Shown here piece after piece: positions 33,418 through 41,760 of a DNA stretch of 47,414 bases; the stretch's first letter is position 1, and every line of letters starts with the position of its first letter. The notes beneath the pieces were generated by a model, which was not told the origin of the DNA, did no database searches, and was given only the letters and a program-made list of their open reading frames with translations. Source of the DNA: Lachnospiraceae bacterium UBA3273 (GTDB lineage: Bacteria > Bacillota > Clostridia > Lachnospirales > Lachnospiraceae); the NCBI GenBank assembly GCA_002362385.1, contig DEUB01000037.1, forward strand, positions 1-47,414, written 5' to 3'. The position numbers and the translations under genes were made by a program.

Positions 33418-33927
33418 ATGGCGCTTTCGCCGGTTGTGAGAATGCTGCTTATAAACGGAGTGGAAAGAGTGCTTCATGCACCGGGGAATCCAACCCATGA
33501 ATTAAAAGAAATGACTCTGGTGCTGGATTACCATATGAACAGAGAAGAGATCGGAACATTGGCCAAAGATGTGGCAGGGGCGCTGAAGGCCCACAGCCAC
33601 ATCTTTGCCAACGTAAGGTGTAACCTGGTGCGCTGGCAAAAGGATGACGCCATACAAAATGAAGTCTGCCCCTTGGCAATAATACAGCTGGGGCGCTTTC
33701 TGGAAAATTATGAACAGATCGAAGAGGTTAAAAAAGCAGAGATCCTTTGTGACTATCTGAAACGGTTTCATGCCAGAAGCAGGCTGATCCTTGTTCTCAG
33801 CGATCTTTCCTATACCATTGAAGACAGGGAGCGTTTAAAAAATGCCCTTGTGCCCTTTTTAAAGTATAAGCTTTTGTTTGTCGGCCAAAATACTGTCAGT
33901 AAGCTGACGGAAGCGGGTTTACAATAG
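33418..33927 (+). CDS. Uncharacterised 169-residue cytosolic protein
   Basis: I do not recognise this family. It has no signal peptide, no membrane segment and no catalytic motif. It is predicted alpha/beta: an N-terminal strand/helix part (M-L-L-I-N-G-V-E-R-V-L-H), a middle region with Cys80 and Cys91, and a strand L-I-L-V-L-S-D-L-S followed by a helix and the strand L-L-F-V-G, vaguely like a vWA or Rossmann half without metal ligands. GGAAGTG precedes the ATG. It follows tyrS by 11 bp, so it is probably in the T-box transcript. Its last 32 nt overlap the convergent regulator gene. Confidence 0.65.
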   Translation: MALSPVVRMLLINGVERVLHAPGNPTHELKEMTLVLDYHMNREEIGTLAKDVAGALKAHSHIFANVRCNLVRWQKDDAIQNEVCPLAIIQLGRFLENYEQIEEVKKAEILCDYLKRFHARSRLILVLSDLSYTIEDRERLKNALVPFLKYKLLFVGQNTVSKLTEAGLQ

Positions 33928-34612
33928 ATAAAAGGGCCTTCTGCTGGCTGTCTGTGAGCTGTATTTTTCCCTGACATAGTGTTATCAGGTTCCGGTTTTT
34001 CAGGGTTTCAATGATGCGGTTTACTGTCCGGAGGGAACAGCCTGCCCTTACCGCCAGTTCCTCCCGTTTTACGGGAAGGCGGACGCTGCCGTTTACGGAT
34101 TCATGGCGGCGGCATTCTGCCAGTAAAAGATGCAGACAACGGGTTTCGTAATCCATATATAGAAAACGGCGTTCAAAATTAACCTGTGCGGAGAGCTGTT
34201 TTGCAAGCATCCGCGTCCGGAGAAAAAGCGCATGGGCATCGGAGCTTATCCATGTGCGGTAGATTCCGGAAGGAAGGGAAAGGCAGACGCAGTCGGTACC
34301 TGCGATGACAGTTGCGGCACTGTATTTTCCGTCGGAAAACATTTCATAATCCCCTATGATCTCAAAGGGAGCAGCCTCAGAAAAGCAAAGAGGAAATTCC
34401 GTGGCATCTTCGTCCAAAATCTCCAGTTTTCCTTTCAATAAAAAATAAACAGTATGCGGGGGCATATTGGAGTGGATCAATACTTTTCCCTTTGGAATCC
34501 TGTTTATATTCAGACAGTCCTCTACAAGGGAGGGACATTGTTTAAAAAAGTGAGCAAGAAGGGAAAATATTTCCCGGGAGGCGCAATGGGCCCGGCAGTC
34601 TTTTATTTTCAT
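33896..34612 (-). CDS. Crp/Fnr family regulator
   Basis: N-terminal cyclic-nucleotide-binding-like beta barrel (K-G-K-V-L-I-H-S-N-M-P-P-H-T-V-Y-F-L-L-K-G-K-L-E). A long dimer helix and a C-terminal H-T-H (V-K-R-E-E-L-A-V-R-A-G-C-S-L-R-T-V-N-R) follow. The barrel lacks a clear R-x-A-T-V-x-A cAMP loop, and no FNR-type Cys cluster is evident (the early Cys6 and Cys10 are too few), so the ligand is unknown. It resembles the YeiL-like subgroup. Divergent from deoD with overlapping promoters, so it may regulate nucleoside use. It is 238 residues long. Confidence 0.85.
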   Translation of the reverse strand: MKIKDCRAHCASREIFSLLAHFFKQCPSLVEDCLNINRIPKGKVLIHSNMPPHTVYFLLKGKLEILDEDATEFPLCFSEAAPFEIIGDYEMFSDGKYSAATVIAGTDCVCLSLPSGIYRTWISSDAHALFLRTRMLAKQLSAQVNFERRFLYMDYETRCLHLLLAECRRHESVNGSVRLPVKREELAVRAGCSLRTVNRIIETLKNRNLITLCQGKIQLTDSQQKALLSIVNPLPSAY

Positions 34613-34652
34613 AAATTACCTCAAAATATGACAAATGGCATTTTATTTTTAT

Positions 34653-34688
34653 TTGACCTATCATATCCTAAAAATATGAAATTGACAA
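34653..34688. promoter_or_regulatory. Overlapping divergent promoters of the Crp/Fnr gene and deoD
   Basis: Minus strand: TTGTCA (34688-34683), 17 bp, TATGAT (34665-34660), a good promoter for the regulator. Plus strand: TTGACC (34653-34658), 16 bp, TATGAA (34675-34680) toward deoD, weaker. The two promoters interleave within 36 bp, so polymerase bound to one blocks the other. A small inverted repeat AAATGGCATTT lies at 34634-34644. Confidence 0.6.
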
Positions 34689-34718
34689 CTGGTAAATTGC
34701 AACAATAAGGAGGAGAAA

Positions 34719-35432
34719 ATGCCAACGCCACATAATGAAGCGAAAAAGGGGGAAATTGCAAAAACCGTATTAATGCCGGGAGATCCGCTGAGGGCCAAAT
34801 TTATTGCCAATAAGTGGCTTCAAAATTTTAAACTGGTAAACCAGGTAAGGAATATGTATGCCTATACAGGAACCTATAAGGGGAAAGAGCTTACGGTAAT
34901 GGCAAGCGGTATGGGAATGCCCAGCATGGGAATCTATTCTTACGAGCTGTACAAGGAATATGACGTGGATAAGATCATACGCATCGGAAGCGCAGGAAGC
35001 TATACGGATTCATTGAAGCTTTTTGATATTGTTTTAACAGAGAAGGTGTGGAGCGGATCCGCTTATGCGAAAACACAAAGCGGGTTTGAAGGAAATTTCC
35101 TGTTTCCCGAAAAGAAGTTAAATGATACAATTAAGAAAATGAGTGAAGTATTGGAAATTCCCATTGTCCGGTCATGCGTTCATTCCTCGGATGCCTTCTA
35201 TCATGAACCGGAAGCGGATGATTATACAAAGATCAGGGATATCTATGGATGTCAATGCGTGGAGATGGAAAGCTTTGCATTGTTCCACAATGCAAGGGTA
35301 TCAGGAAAGCAGGCGGCATGTATTCTGACCATATCCGATTCCCTTGTGACAAAGGAGCAGACCACGGCAAAGGAGCGGCAGCTCTCCTTTGAGAAAATGA
35401 TCATGCTTGCTCTGGAATCGGTGGTCAGGTAA
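34719..35432 (+). CDS. deoD: Purine-nucleoside phosphorylase (DeoD type)
   Basis: Hexameric NP-I phosphorylase splitting purine (deoxy)ribonucleosides, including adenosine, into base and (deoxy)ribose-1-phosphate. N-terminal M-P-T-P-H-N, phosphate-binding G-D-P-L-R-A and R-I-G-S-A-G-S-Y, and V-E-M-E-S-F-A-L in the nucleoside site are all present. The catalytic Asp is in I-S-D-S-L. It has 237 residues. AAGGAGGAG precedes the ATG. It forms a unit with deoB 72 bp downstream. Confidence 0.95.
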   Translation: MPTPHNEAKKGEIAKTVLMPGDPLRAKFIANKWLQNFKLVNQVRNMYAYTGTYKGKELTVMASGMGMPSMGIYSYELYKEYDVDKIIRIGSAGSYTDSLKLFDIVLTEKVWSGSAYAKTQSGFEGNFLFPEKKLNDTIKKMSEVLEIPIVRSCVHSSDAFYHEPEADDYTKIRDIYGCQCVEMESFALFHNARVSGKQAACILTISDSLVTKEQTTAKERQLSFEKMIMLALESVVR

Positions 35433-35504
35433 AAATAAAGTCATGATCAAACAATCATTGCGGATACTTCTAAACAGTATCCGGACAAAAAGGAGGAATT
35501 GTGT

Positions 35505-36683
35505 ATGCGGTATAAAAGAATATTTCTGATTGTATTGGATTCCCTCGGGATCGGCGCCATGCCCGACGCAGCGGATTACGGGGATGCGGGAACCAATACC
35601 TTTGTCCATATTTGGGAACGGATGCAGGGACTTTCCATTCCGAATTTACGGAAGCTTGGAATGGGAAATCTGTGCCGGGTCACAGAAGATAAAGAAAGCC
35701 TGGGCTATCGGATGCGCTTAAAGGAAGCCAGCACCGGAAAGGATACCATGACCGGACATTGGGAAATGATGGGAATTTTGACGACAAAGCCCTTCCGTAC
35801 CTTTACAGAGACAGGATTTCCCGCTGAGTTGATCAAAGAGCTGGAAGAAAAGTGCGGAAGAAAGATCATCGGAAATAAGGCGGCCAGCGGAACGGAAATC
35901 TTGGAAGAGCTTGCAGAGAGGGAAATACAGAATGGAGAACTGATCGTATATACATCCGCCGATTCCGTATTACAGATCTGCGGGAACGAAGAGACCATGG
36001 GAGTGGAAACTCTTTACCGCTATTGTGAGATCGCAAGGGAACTGACCATGAAGGAAGAATGGAGAGTGGGAAGGGTTATCGCCCGCCCTTATACGGGGCA
36101 AAAAAAAGGCGAATTCCGCCGTACCGCCAACAGAAGGGATTACGCCCTTGCTCCGGAAAAGAAGACTGTTTTGGATTTTCTGAAGGAAAACAAAGTTCCG
36201 GTAGTGGGTATCGGCAAGATCGAGGATATTTTCTGCGGTCAGGGAATTACGGAAAGCGCACATTCCAAAAGCAGCGTTCACGGAATGGAGCAGACCATTC
36301 AGAAGGCTAAAGAGTTAAAAGAGGGCCTCGTGTTTACGAACCTGGTGGATTTTGACGCTTTGTGGGGACACAGAAGAAATCCCGAAGGCTACGGCAGAGA
36401 AATTGAGTCCTTTGACGTAAAGCTGGGAGAGCTTCTTTCGGTTTTGGGAGAGGATGATCTTGTGATGCTGACTGCGGATCACGGAAACGACCCCACTCAT
36501 ACGGGAACAGACCATACCAGGGAGACGGTTCCCCTTTTAATGTATGCCAAATCCATGTCCGGTCAGGCGGAGCTTAAGGATTCCGATACCTTTGGAGTTA
36601 TCGGGGCAACCATTGCGGATAATTTTGCCGTGACGCTGCCGGATTACTTAATCGGGGAATCCCTGTTGGATAAGTTAATATAA
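35505..36683 (+). CDS. deoB: Phosphopentomutase
   Basis: Mn-dependent alkaline-phosphatase-like enzyme converting (deoxy)ribose-1-phosphate to the 5-phosphate. D-S-L-G-I-G-A-M-P-D-A holds the first metal Asp. D-T-M-T-G-H-W-E-M-M has the phospho-acceptor Thr. D-H-G-N-D-P-T-H-T-G-T-D-H-T-R-E supplies further metal ligands. ATG 35505 is 8 nt after AGGAGG, giving 392 residues (a GTG six nt earlier is less likely). It completes the nucleoside salvage step begun by deoD. Confidence 0.95.
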   Translation: MRYKRIFLIVLDSLGIGAMPDAADYGDAGTNTFVHIWERMQGLSIPNLRKLGMGNLCRVTEDKESLGYRMRLKEASTGKDTMTGHWEMMGILTTKPFRTFTETGFPAELIKELEEKCGRKIIGNKAASGTEILEELAEREIQNGELIVYTSADSVLQICGNEETMGVETLYRYCEIARELTMKEEWRVGRVIARPYTGQKKGEFRRTANRRDYALAPEKKTVLDFLKENKVPVVGIGKIEDIFCGQGITESAHSKSSVHGMEQTIQKAKELKEGLVFTNLVDFDALWGHRRNPEGYGREIESFDVKLGELLSVLGEDDLVMLTADHGNDPTHTGTDHTRETVPLLMYAKSMSGQAELKDSDTFGVIGATIADNFAVTLPDYLIGESLLDKLI

Positions 36684-36714
36684 TTACGGCGTTAAGAGAC
36701 GAAGGAAAAATAAA

Positions 36715-36760
36715 TGCCTATAGCAGAGATGTAATTTACAGCCTGCTATAGGCATATTTT
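36715..36760. terminator. deoB terminator (bidirectional)
   Basis: A perfect 12-bp stem, TGCCTATAGCAG/CTGCTATAGGCA, with a 16-nt loop, is followed by ATTTTATT on the plus strand and by TTTATTTTT on the minus strand. It serves deoB and may also stop the convergent gntR-type transcript. Confidence 0.8.
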
Positions 36761-36812
36761 ATTCCGGCGGCAATACTCTGAAAAATACAAGTGCCCGAAA
36801 AAATACTGATTT

Positions 36813-37550
36813 CTACAAAGCTCCCTGATTGCTGATTACAAAATTCAGATGATAATATTCGGGAATAAAATAAAATTTGTTTCGGGCAAAGGGACGTTCC
36901 GTTTTGTCCAGGTGCAGCGCCTCGATCAAAATCAAAGGGGTGTCTAAAGGAATTTTTAAAAACTCGATCTCCATGGCGTTGGCGCGGATCAATTTGATCT
37001 TCATATCCATTTTCTTTGAGTAATGAAACAGCGTTTCCAGAATCACTTCTTTAATGGAGCCGGTATCAGACGTATTCAACTTCAATACATCAAAAAACAT
37101 AGCGGGAATCTGGGTAAATGAATATCCCAGAACGGTATTTTCCGATTGAAAAACGCAGTTACATGCCAAAACCAGGTCGCTTTCCCCAAGAAAGAGACGG
37201 TCTCTTGCAATATCCGTAGGCGCTCCGTAATTGTAGGTTATGGCAGTTTCCGTAACCGGCAGCTTGTTCATGGTAAGAAGGGGATGGGTAATCTGTTCCC
37301 TTGATAAATGCTTGACGGCAGGAGCTACCAGGGTGCCTTTTCCCTGGGATTTAATGATCATGCCATCCTCATTAAGAATGGCCAGAGCCTGCCTTAAAGT
37401 ATTCCGGCTGACCCCGTATTTTTGCGAAAGGGCGGTCTCCCCGGGAAGGGTCTCATTGGCCGGGTAGACGCCCTCCACAATATCCTTGTAGAGAGAATTG
37501 TACACCCCTATATAGGCGGGAATATTTTCCGGATGTAATTTCGTATTCAA
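36813..37550 (-). CDS. GntR family regulator with UTRA domain
   Basis: N-terminal GntR winged helix (L-P-G-E-T-A-L-S-Q-K-Y-G-V-S-R-N-T-L-R-Q-A-L) and C-terminal UTRA effector domain (E-A-L-H-L-D-K-T-E-R-P-F-A-R-N-K-F-Y-F), the HutC/PhnF/NagR type that binds small metabolites. It begins with TTG at 37550, 8 nt after AGGAG. The ATG a few bases upstream is out of frame and hits a stop. It is divergent from the GNAT-symporter-SAM hydrolase operon. The shared region holds three palindromes, so it is the likely local repressor. Confidence 0.9.
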   Translation of the reverse strand: MNTKLHPENIPAYIGVYNSLYKDIVEGVYPANETLPGETALSQKYGVSRNTLRQALAILNEDGMIIKSQGKGTLVAPAVKHLSREQITHPLLTMNKLPVTETAITYNYGAPTDIARDRLFLGESDLVLACNCVFQSENTVLGYSFTQIPAMFFDVLKLNTSDTGSIKEVILETLFHYSKKMDMKIKLIRANAMEIEFLKIPLDTPLILIEALHLDKTERPFARNKFYFIPEYYHLNFVISNQGAL

Positions 37551-37573
37551 TAAAACATCTCCTATCTCATTTG

Positions 37574-37590
37574 AACTTGATAAACAAGTT
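37574..37590. promoter_or_regulatory. Palindrome at the gntR-type gene transcription start
   Basis: AACTTG-ATAAA-CAAGTT lies exactly at the predicted start site of the minus-strand promoter, suiting autoregulation. It is preceded by TTGAAC(T)TG-like half-sites related to the 37650 palindrome. Confidence 0.55.
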
Positions 37591-37591
37591 G

Positions 37592-37620
37592 ATTATATCA
37601 TAAAAATCAATAGTTGACAA
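37592..37620 (-). promoter_or_regulatory. Promoter of the GntR/UTRA regulator gene
   Basis: Minus strand: TTGTCA (37620-37615), 17 bp, TATAAT (37597-37592) with TG at the extended -10 position. Its -35 overlaps five bases of the divergent promoter's -35. Confidence 0.82.
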
Positions 37621-37642
37621 GAAAAGTAGTCTATGTTAGACT
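37614..37642 (+). promoter_or_regulatory. Promoter of the GNAT-symporter-SAM hydrolase operon
   Basis: TTGACA (37614-37619), 17 bp, TAGACT (37637-37642) with an extended TG. The -10 is itself the right arm of AGTCTA-TGT-TAGACT (37628-37642), which resembles GntR/HutC operators containing GTCTA/TAGAC. Confidence 0.82.
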
Positions 37643-37649
37643 TTAATCA

Positions 37650-37667
37650 TGTTGAACATGTTCAACA
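37650..37667. promoter_or_regulatory. Perfect 18-bp palindrome at operon start site
   Basis: TGTTGAACATGTTCAACA is fully symmetric and sits at the predicted +1 of the plus promoter. It is the best operator candidate in the window. Confidence 0.7.
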
Positions 37668-37710
37668 AGTAGGACGGAAAATAAGGGAAAGGAGGAGTAA
37701 AGAGAACAAG

Positions 37711-38505
37711 ATGATTCGGATATGTAGCGACAAAGATAAAGAAGTACTGCTGCAGTTTTTAAAAAGCGATCCTTTGCTGCACACATATATTATTGCGGAT
37801 ATGGAGCGGTATGGATTTGACAAGCCATATCAGTCAATTTATATGATCGAAAATGAAAGTTTCTGTGAAGGCGTTTTTTTGAAATACTATAATAATCTGA
37901 TTTTTTCAAAGACTGCAGAAAACATTGATCCGGAAGAGATCAGCAGATATATTTTCCCGGAAATTACAAATATAATGGGCGAACTGGAAGTAGTAAAAAA
38001 AGTTGCCGGATATATGGGAGTGACGGATCGTATGACGGTTCATAATCTGTACGCGCAGAAGAAAGCGGCAAAACTGCCGGACTGCGGTCTTTCGCATATA
38101 CGAACAGCCGGACTGCAGGATGTGGACGTGATCTATGATTTTTTGATGAGCTTTCCGGAATTCAGGGAAACCTATGCCAGGAAGGAAATGATTGAAAACC
38201 GGATAGAAAAGGGAGAAGGAATTCATATCCTGATGGAAAAAGAGGGGAAAATAATCGCGCATGGAAACAGTGCCGCATCAACGGATGAGGCCTGCTTTCT
38301 GGGAGGAATCTGTGTTGCACCCGGCCGGCAAAAAAACGGGTATGCAGCGGCCATTGTGCAGGCTCTGTGTACAGAAATACACAAGCAGCACAGAATACCA
38401 TGTATGTTTGCTCCGGAAGAAAAAGAATATACCGTTTTCCATAGGCTCGGTTTTGAAAAATATGGAAAATGGGGAACAATTCAAATGAAAGGAGATAACA
38501 GATGA
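37711..38505 (+). CDS. GNAT family N-acetyltransferase (operon leader)
   Basis: The C-terminal half (about residues 125-260) is a GNAT fold with the acetyl-CoA loop approximated by V-A-P-G-R-Q-K-N-G-Y-A-A-A-I, following the strand L-G-G-I-C. The N-terminal ~120 residues form a second, diverged GNAT-like half. I choose ATG 37711, with GGAGGAG 13 nt upstream (a longish gap), giving 264 residues. The substrate is unknown. Placement before a symporter suggests it acts on the imported compound or its product. Overlaps the next gene as ATGA. Confidence 0.78.
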   Translation: MIRICSDKDKEVLLQFLKSDPLLHTYIIADMERYGFDKPYQSIYMIENESFCEGVFLKYYNNLIFSKTAENIDPEEISRYIFPEITNIMGELEVVKKVAGYMGVTDRMTVHNLYAQKKAAKLPDCGLSHIRTAGLQDVDVIYDFLMSFPEFRETYARKEMIENRIEKGEGIHILMEKEGKIIAHGNSAASTDEACFLGGICVAPGRQKNGYAAAIVQALCTEIHKQHRIPCMFAPEEKEYTVFHRLGFEKYGKWGTIQMKGDNR

Positions 38506-39917
38506 ATAAGAACAAATTAAAAGTCAGCGAAATTTTAGGCTATGCCGTGGGGGGCATCGGCGATGCAACCTCTTACAATTTTGTGATCGCGTTATTTTCA
38601 TTTTTTATGACGACTATCGCCGGTATCAGCCCGGCTGTAGCCGGAATGATCATATCCGCAGGCGTTGTATGGGATGCGGTCACAGACCCCATTGTAGGAT
38701 ATTTGATCGATAATACGAAGGGAAGATACGGCAAAAGAAGACCCTGGATGTTAGGATCGGCCCTTCCTTTGGGGGCATCCATGATCCTGATGTTTTTGAA
38801 AGTGGATTTGCCACAGACCCAGAAGATCATTTATTACCTTATCATGGTATTTGTGTTCTGGCTGTCTTATACGGCATTTAATATTGCATACTATTCCTTC
38901 GGTTCTGTCATTACCGAGGACGACAGCGAAAGAGTTAAGGTTCAGGCATACCGGAATGTATTAAGCTATGTGGGCCTGTTCTGCGCCAGCTCCGTTCCTA
39001 CCTTCGGCGTGGCAAAGCTGGTGGAAAGAGGATTTACAGACGGCGACGCCTGGTCCGTTATGGCGGCGGTGGCAGCAGTTATTTCGGTTATATCCATTGT
39101 CCTGATGTGGAGGTTTACAAGAGGCAAGGAATCCGTAGAGGAAGTAAGGGCTAACCGGGGAAAAATGAATGTGGGCGGATTTTTTAAAGACATTGCGAGC
39201 CTGATGAAGATGAAGCCGTATCTGCTTATCATTGCATGCGCGCTGCTTGCGAATGTTTATATGACCCTTTTCAATTCCAGCCTTTTATATTATGTCTGCT
39301 ACAATATGGGACTGAGCGAGGCCCAGGCTTCCATGATGTTTACGACCAGCAATATTGTATCCATCCTTTTCAGCCCTGTTATTGCAAAAGGCGTTGCAAA
39401 GTTTAATAAGACGAATGTTTTCGTGGGAACAATGGTCTTCAGCGGATTGGTAATGGTTTTTACAAAATTTACAGGCATTCCCAATATAGCCATGGGATGT
39501 GCCTATGTGGCTCTTACCGGCCTCGGAACATGTGCATACTGGCTGTGCATCTTCAATTTCCTGTTCGATGTGGTTGATTACAATGAATTTAAGACAGGAA
39601 CCCGCCGGGACGGAATCATCATGTCGTACTATTCTTTCCTGTTGAAGCTGGGCGGGGCTGCAGCTGCGGCTGTCCAGGGCATTCTTTTGGAAAAGAGCGG
39701 ATTCAATGTTGAACTGGCCGTTCAGAATGAATCGGCCTTAGGTATGATCGGAACCATGTTTACGATCCTGCCGGGTGTCATTATGATCGGATCCGGTCTT
39801 GTAATGCTCTTAACGCCGCTAAAGGATAAGGAAATGGATCTTCTTAGGATCGAACTGGATAAAAAGCGTGCAGGGGAAGAATATTCCACCGAAAAATTTG
39901 AATCCATTATGAAGTAG
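38502..39917 (+). CDS. GPH-type sugar:cation symporter (MFS)
   Basis: Twelve-span MFS protein of the glycoside-pentoside-hexuronide family. Diagnostic phrases are G-Y-A-V-G-G-I-G-D near the start, W-D-A-V-T-D-P-I-V-G-Y-L-I-D-N-T in helix 2 and K-G-R-Y-G-K-R-R-P-W in the first loop. Length 471 is typical. Members import sugars or glycosides with Na+ or H+. In this operon the cargo could be a nucleoside-like or sugar compound. It is coupled to the GNAT gene and followed 36 bp later by the SAM hydrolase pair. Confidence 0.9.
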   Translation: MNKNKLKVSEILGYAVGGIGDATSYNFVIALFSFFMTTIAGISPAVAGMIISAGVVWDAVTDPIVGYLIDNTKGRYGKRRPWMLGSALPLGASMILMFLKVDLPQTQKIIYYLIMVFVFWLSYTAFNIAYYSFGSVITEDDSERVKVQAYRNVLSYVGLFCASSVPTFGVAKLVERGFTDGDAWSVMAAVAAVISVISIVLMWRFTRGKESVEEVRANRGKMNVGGFFKDIASLMKMKPYLLIIACALLANVYMTLFNSSLLYYVCYNMGLSEAQASMMFTTSNIVSILFSPVIAKGVAKFNKTNVFVGTMVFSGLVMVFTKFTGIPNIAMGCAYVALTGLGTCAYWLCIFNFLFDVVDYNEFKTGTRRDGIIMSYYSFLLKLGGAAAAAVQGILLEKSGFNVELAVQNESALGMIGTMFTILPGVIMIGSGLVMLLTPLKDKEMDLLRIELDKKRAGEEYSTEKFESIMK

Positions 39918-39953
39918 TAAAATAATTGAAATATTAGAACAGGAGGAATGAAA

Positions 39954-40805
39954 ATGAATCACAATAAAGCAGCAGTCGTTATGCAGACAGACTTTGGAAA
40001 AGGGATTGCCGTCTGCACCATGCAGGGGGTCTGTACCATGGTGGATAAGGAGCTTAAGATATTTGACTGTTCCCATGACATCAATAACTTTGACACATAC
40101 CAGGCGTCTATTTCTTTGGATTATATTGTGGATTTCTGGCCTGCCGGCACCGTGTTTATATCCGTTGTGGATCCGGGTGTTGGAACCAGCCGCCGTGCCT
40201 GTGTGGCAAAACTGAAAAACGGAAGCTATGTGGTAACGCCGGATAACGGTACGTTGACACATTTGAAGGAACGGATCGGTATTGAGGAGATCCGGGTTAT
40301 CGACGAAAAAACCAACCGCCTAAAAAATACGGAGAAATGTAATATTTTCCACGGAAGGGATCTGTTCGCGTATTGCGGGGCAAAACTTGCGTCAGGGATC
40401 ATTACCTATGAAGAAGTGGGGTCTGCTTATGATGTAAATGAAATCGTGACCCATGAACTGGTTCCCTATAAGGTAGAGGGATCCGTGATCACGGGGATGA
40501 TCGCAAATGCTGATTATCACTTTGGGCTGATCTGTTCCAATATACCTGTAGAAGTTTTTGAAAAGGAAAATATCCGGTATGGGGATTATGTGCATGTAAC
40601 CATACGGAAAAAAGGAAAGGATATTCCTGCATTTGAAGGAGAAGTTCCCTTTTGCCAGTCATTTGGTTTTGTAAAAGAAGGAGAACCTCTGTTAATGGTA
40701 AGTGAATCATTGCATATCCAGGCGGCGTTAAACTGCGAAAATATGGCAGAAAAATATGATCTGCATGCGGGAAGCGACTGGATGATAAAGATAGAAAAAA
40801 GATAA
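39954..40805 (+). CDS. SAM hydrolase (S-adenosyl-L-methionine hydroxide adenosyltransferase), copy 1
   Basis: DUF62 family. Characterised members use hydroxide to split SAM into adenosine and L-methionine, and are related to fluorinase and chlorinase. The Asp-Arg-His set matches: Asp73 and Arg80 in V-D-P-G-V-G-T-S-R-R, and His133 in F-H-G-R-D-L-F. No halogenase-type insert is apparent. The usual T-D-F-G-x-x-D-x-Y-V-G-x-M-K-G is altered to T-D-F-G-K-G-I-A-V-C-T-M-Q-G, so substrate contacts differ. Start at ATG 39954, 7 nt after AGGAGG (an earlier ATG touches that site). It has 283 residues. Confidence 0.88.
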   Translation: MNHNKAAVVMQTDFGKGIAVCTMQGVCTMVDKELKIFDCSHDINNFDTYQASISLDYIVDFWPAGTVFISVVDPGVGTSRRACVAKLKNGSYVVTPDNGTLTHLKERIGIEEIRVIDEKTNRLKNTEKCNIFHGRDLFAYCGAKLASGIITYEEVGSAYDVNEIVTHELVPYKVEGSVITGMIANADYHFGLICSNIPVEVFEKENIRYGDYVHVTIRKKGKDIPAFEGEVPFCQSFGFVKEGEPLLMVSESLHIQAALNCENMAEKYDLHAGSDWMIKIEKR

Positions 40806-40844
40806 GAAGAATAACAATTAAGAAAAGATAAGGAGAAAATGCTT

Positions 40845-41681
40845 ATGAAACCTGTTATTGTAATGCAGTCTGATTTCGGAACGGATTCCGGGCTGGTATC
40901 ATGTATGCACGGAATCTGCAAAATTGTTGATCCCGGTCTGGAGATATTTGATATTACCCATATCCTGCCCGCCTTTGATATCGAAGCCGCTTCTTTCTGC
41001 CTTCAGTATACGGTTCCGTGCTGGCCGGAAGGGACCATATTTGTTTCGGTGGTGGATCCGGGAGTCGGGACTGACAGACGGGCCAGCGTGGCAAAATTAA
41101 AAAACGGAAGCTATGTGGTAACGCCGGACAACGGGGCGCTGACTTATCTTGATCAGATGATCGGAATCGAAGAAATAAGGGAAATAGACGAAAGCGTAAA
41201 CCGTTATCCGAAAACTATGGAAATCAGCGTTTTCCACGGACGGGACCTCTTTTCCTATTGCGCGGCAAAGCTTGCTTCGGGACAGATTACTTTTGAAGAA
41301 GTAGGGCCTGCATATCCTATAGAAGAAATGGTGCTGCATAAAACCTATCCGTCCGTTATAAAGGCTGAAGGTGTAGAAGGAAGCATACTTTGGTTCGATC
41401 CTTTTGGAAGCGCCGGCACCTCCATTAAAAATGCCGATCTTGTGCAGTGCGGTTTTAAAACCGGGGATAAAGCGACAGTAAAGATATACGACGGATCAGA
41501 GTTGCTGTTTGAAGGGCTGGTCCCCTATGAAAGATCCTTCGGATATGTGGAAAAGGGGGAGCCGGTAATCTTTAACGGTCTCACATCCTTTGCGACCATT
41601 GCCGTAAACGAAGGCAGTTTTGCGGACAGATATCAGCTGAAGAAGGATCAAGTATATAGAGTGGAAATACAAAAACTTTAA
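40845..41681 (+). CDS. SAM hydrolase (DUF62), copy 2
   Basis: A tandem paralogue of the preceding gene with Asp71, Arg78 and His131 in the same motifs. The N-terminal phrase is S-D-F-G-T-D-S-G-L-V-S-C-M-H-G, different from copy 1. Its central segment V-A-K-L-K-N-G-S-Y-V-V-T-P-D-N-G is identical to copy 1. It may form a hetero-oligomer with copy 1 (family members are trimers), or one copy may have shifted specificity. ATG 40845 lies 9 nt from AAGGAG. ATG 40839 is the alternative. It has 279 residues counting the stop region as 278 amino acids. Confidence 0.87.
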   Translation: MKPVIVMQSDFGTDSGLVSCMHGICKIVDPGLEIFDITHILPAFDIEAASFCLQYTVPCWPEGTIFVSVVDPGVGTDRRASVAKLKNGSYVVTPDNGALTYLDQMIGIEEIREIDESVNRYPKTMEISVFHGRDLFSYCAAKLASGQITFEEVGPAYPIEEMVLHKTYPSVIKAEGVEGSILWFDPFGSAGTSIKNADLVQCGFKTGDKATVKIYDGSELLFEGLVPYERSFGYVEKGEPVIFNGLTSFATIAVNEGSFADRYQLKKDQVYRVEIQKL

Positions 41682-41760
41682 CTGACCAAACAGGAACGAC
41701 AGAAATGTTATCAATATAATCGTTAAGAAACGGGTTATAAAGAAAAATTGATTTAGGAAG

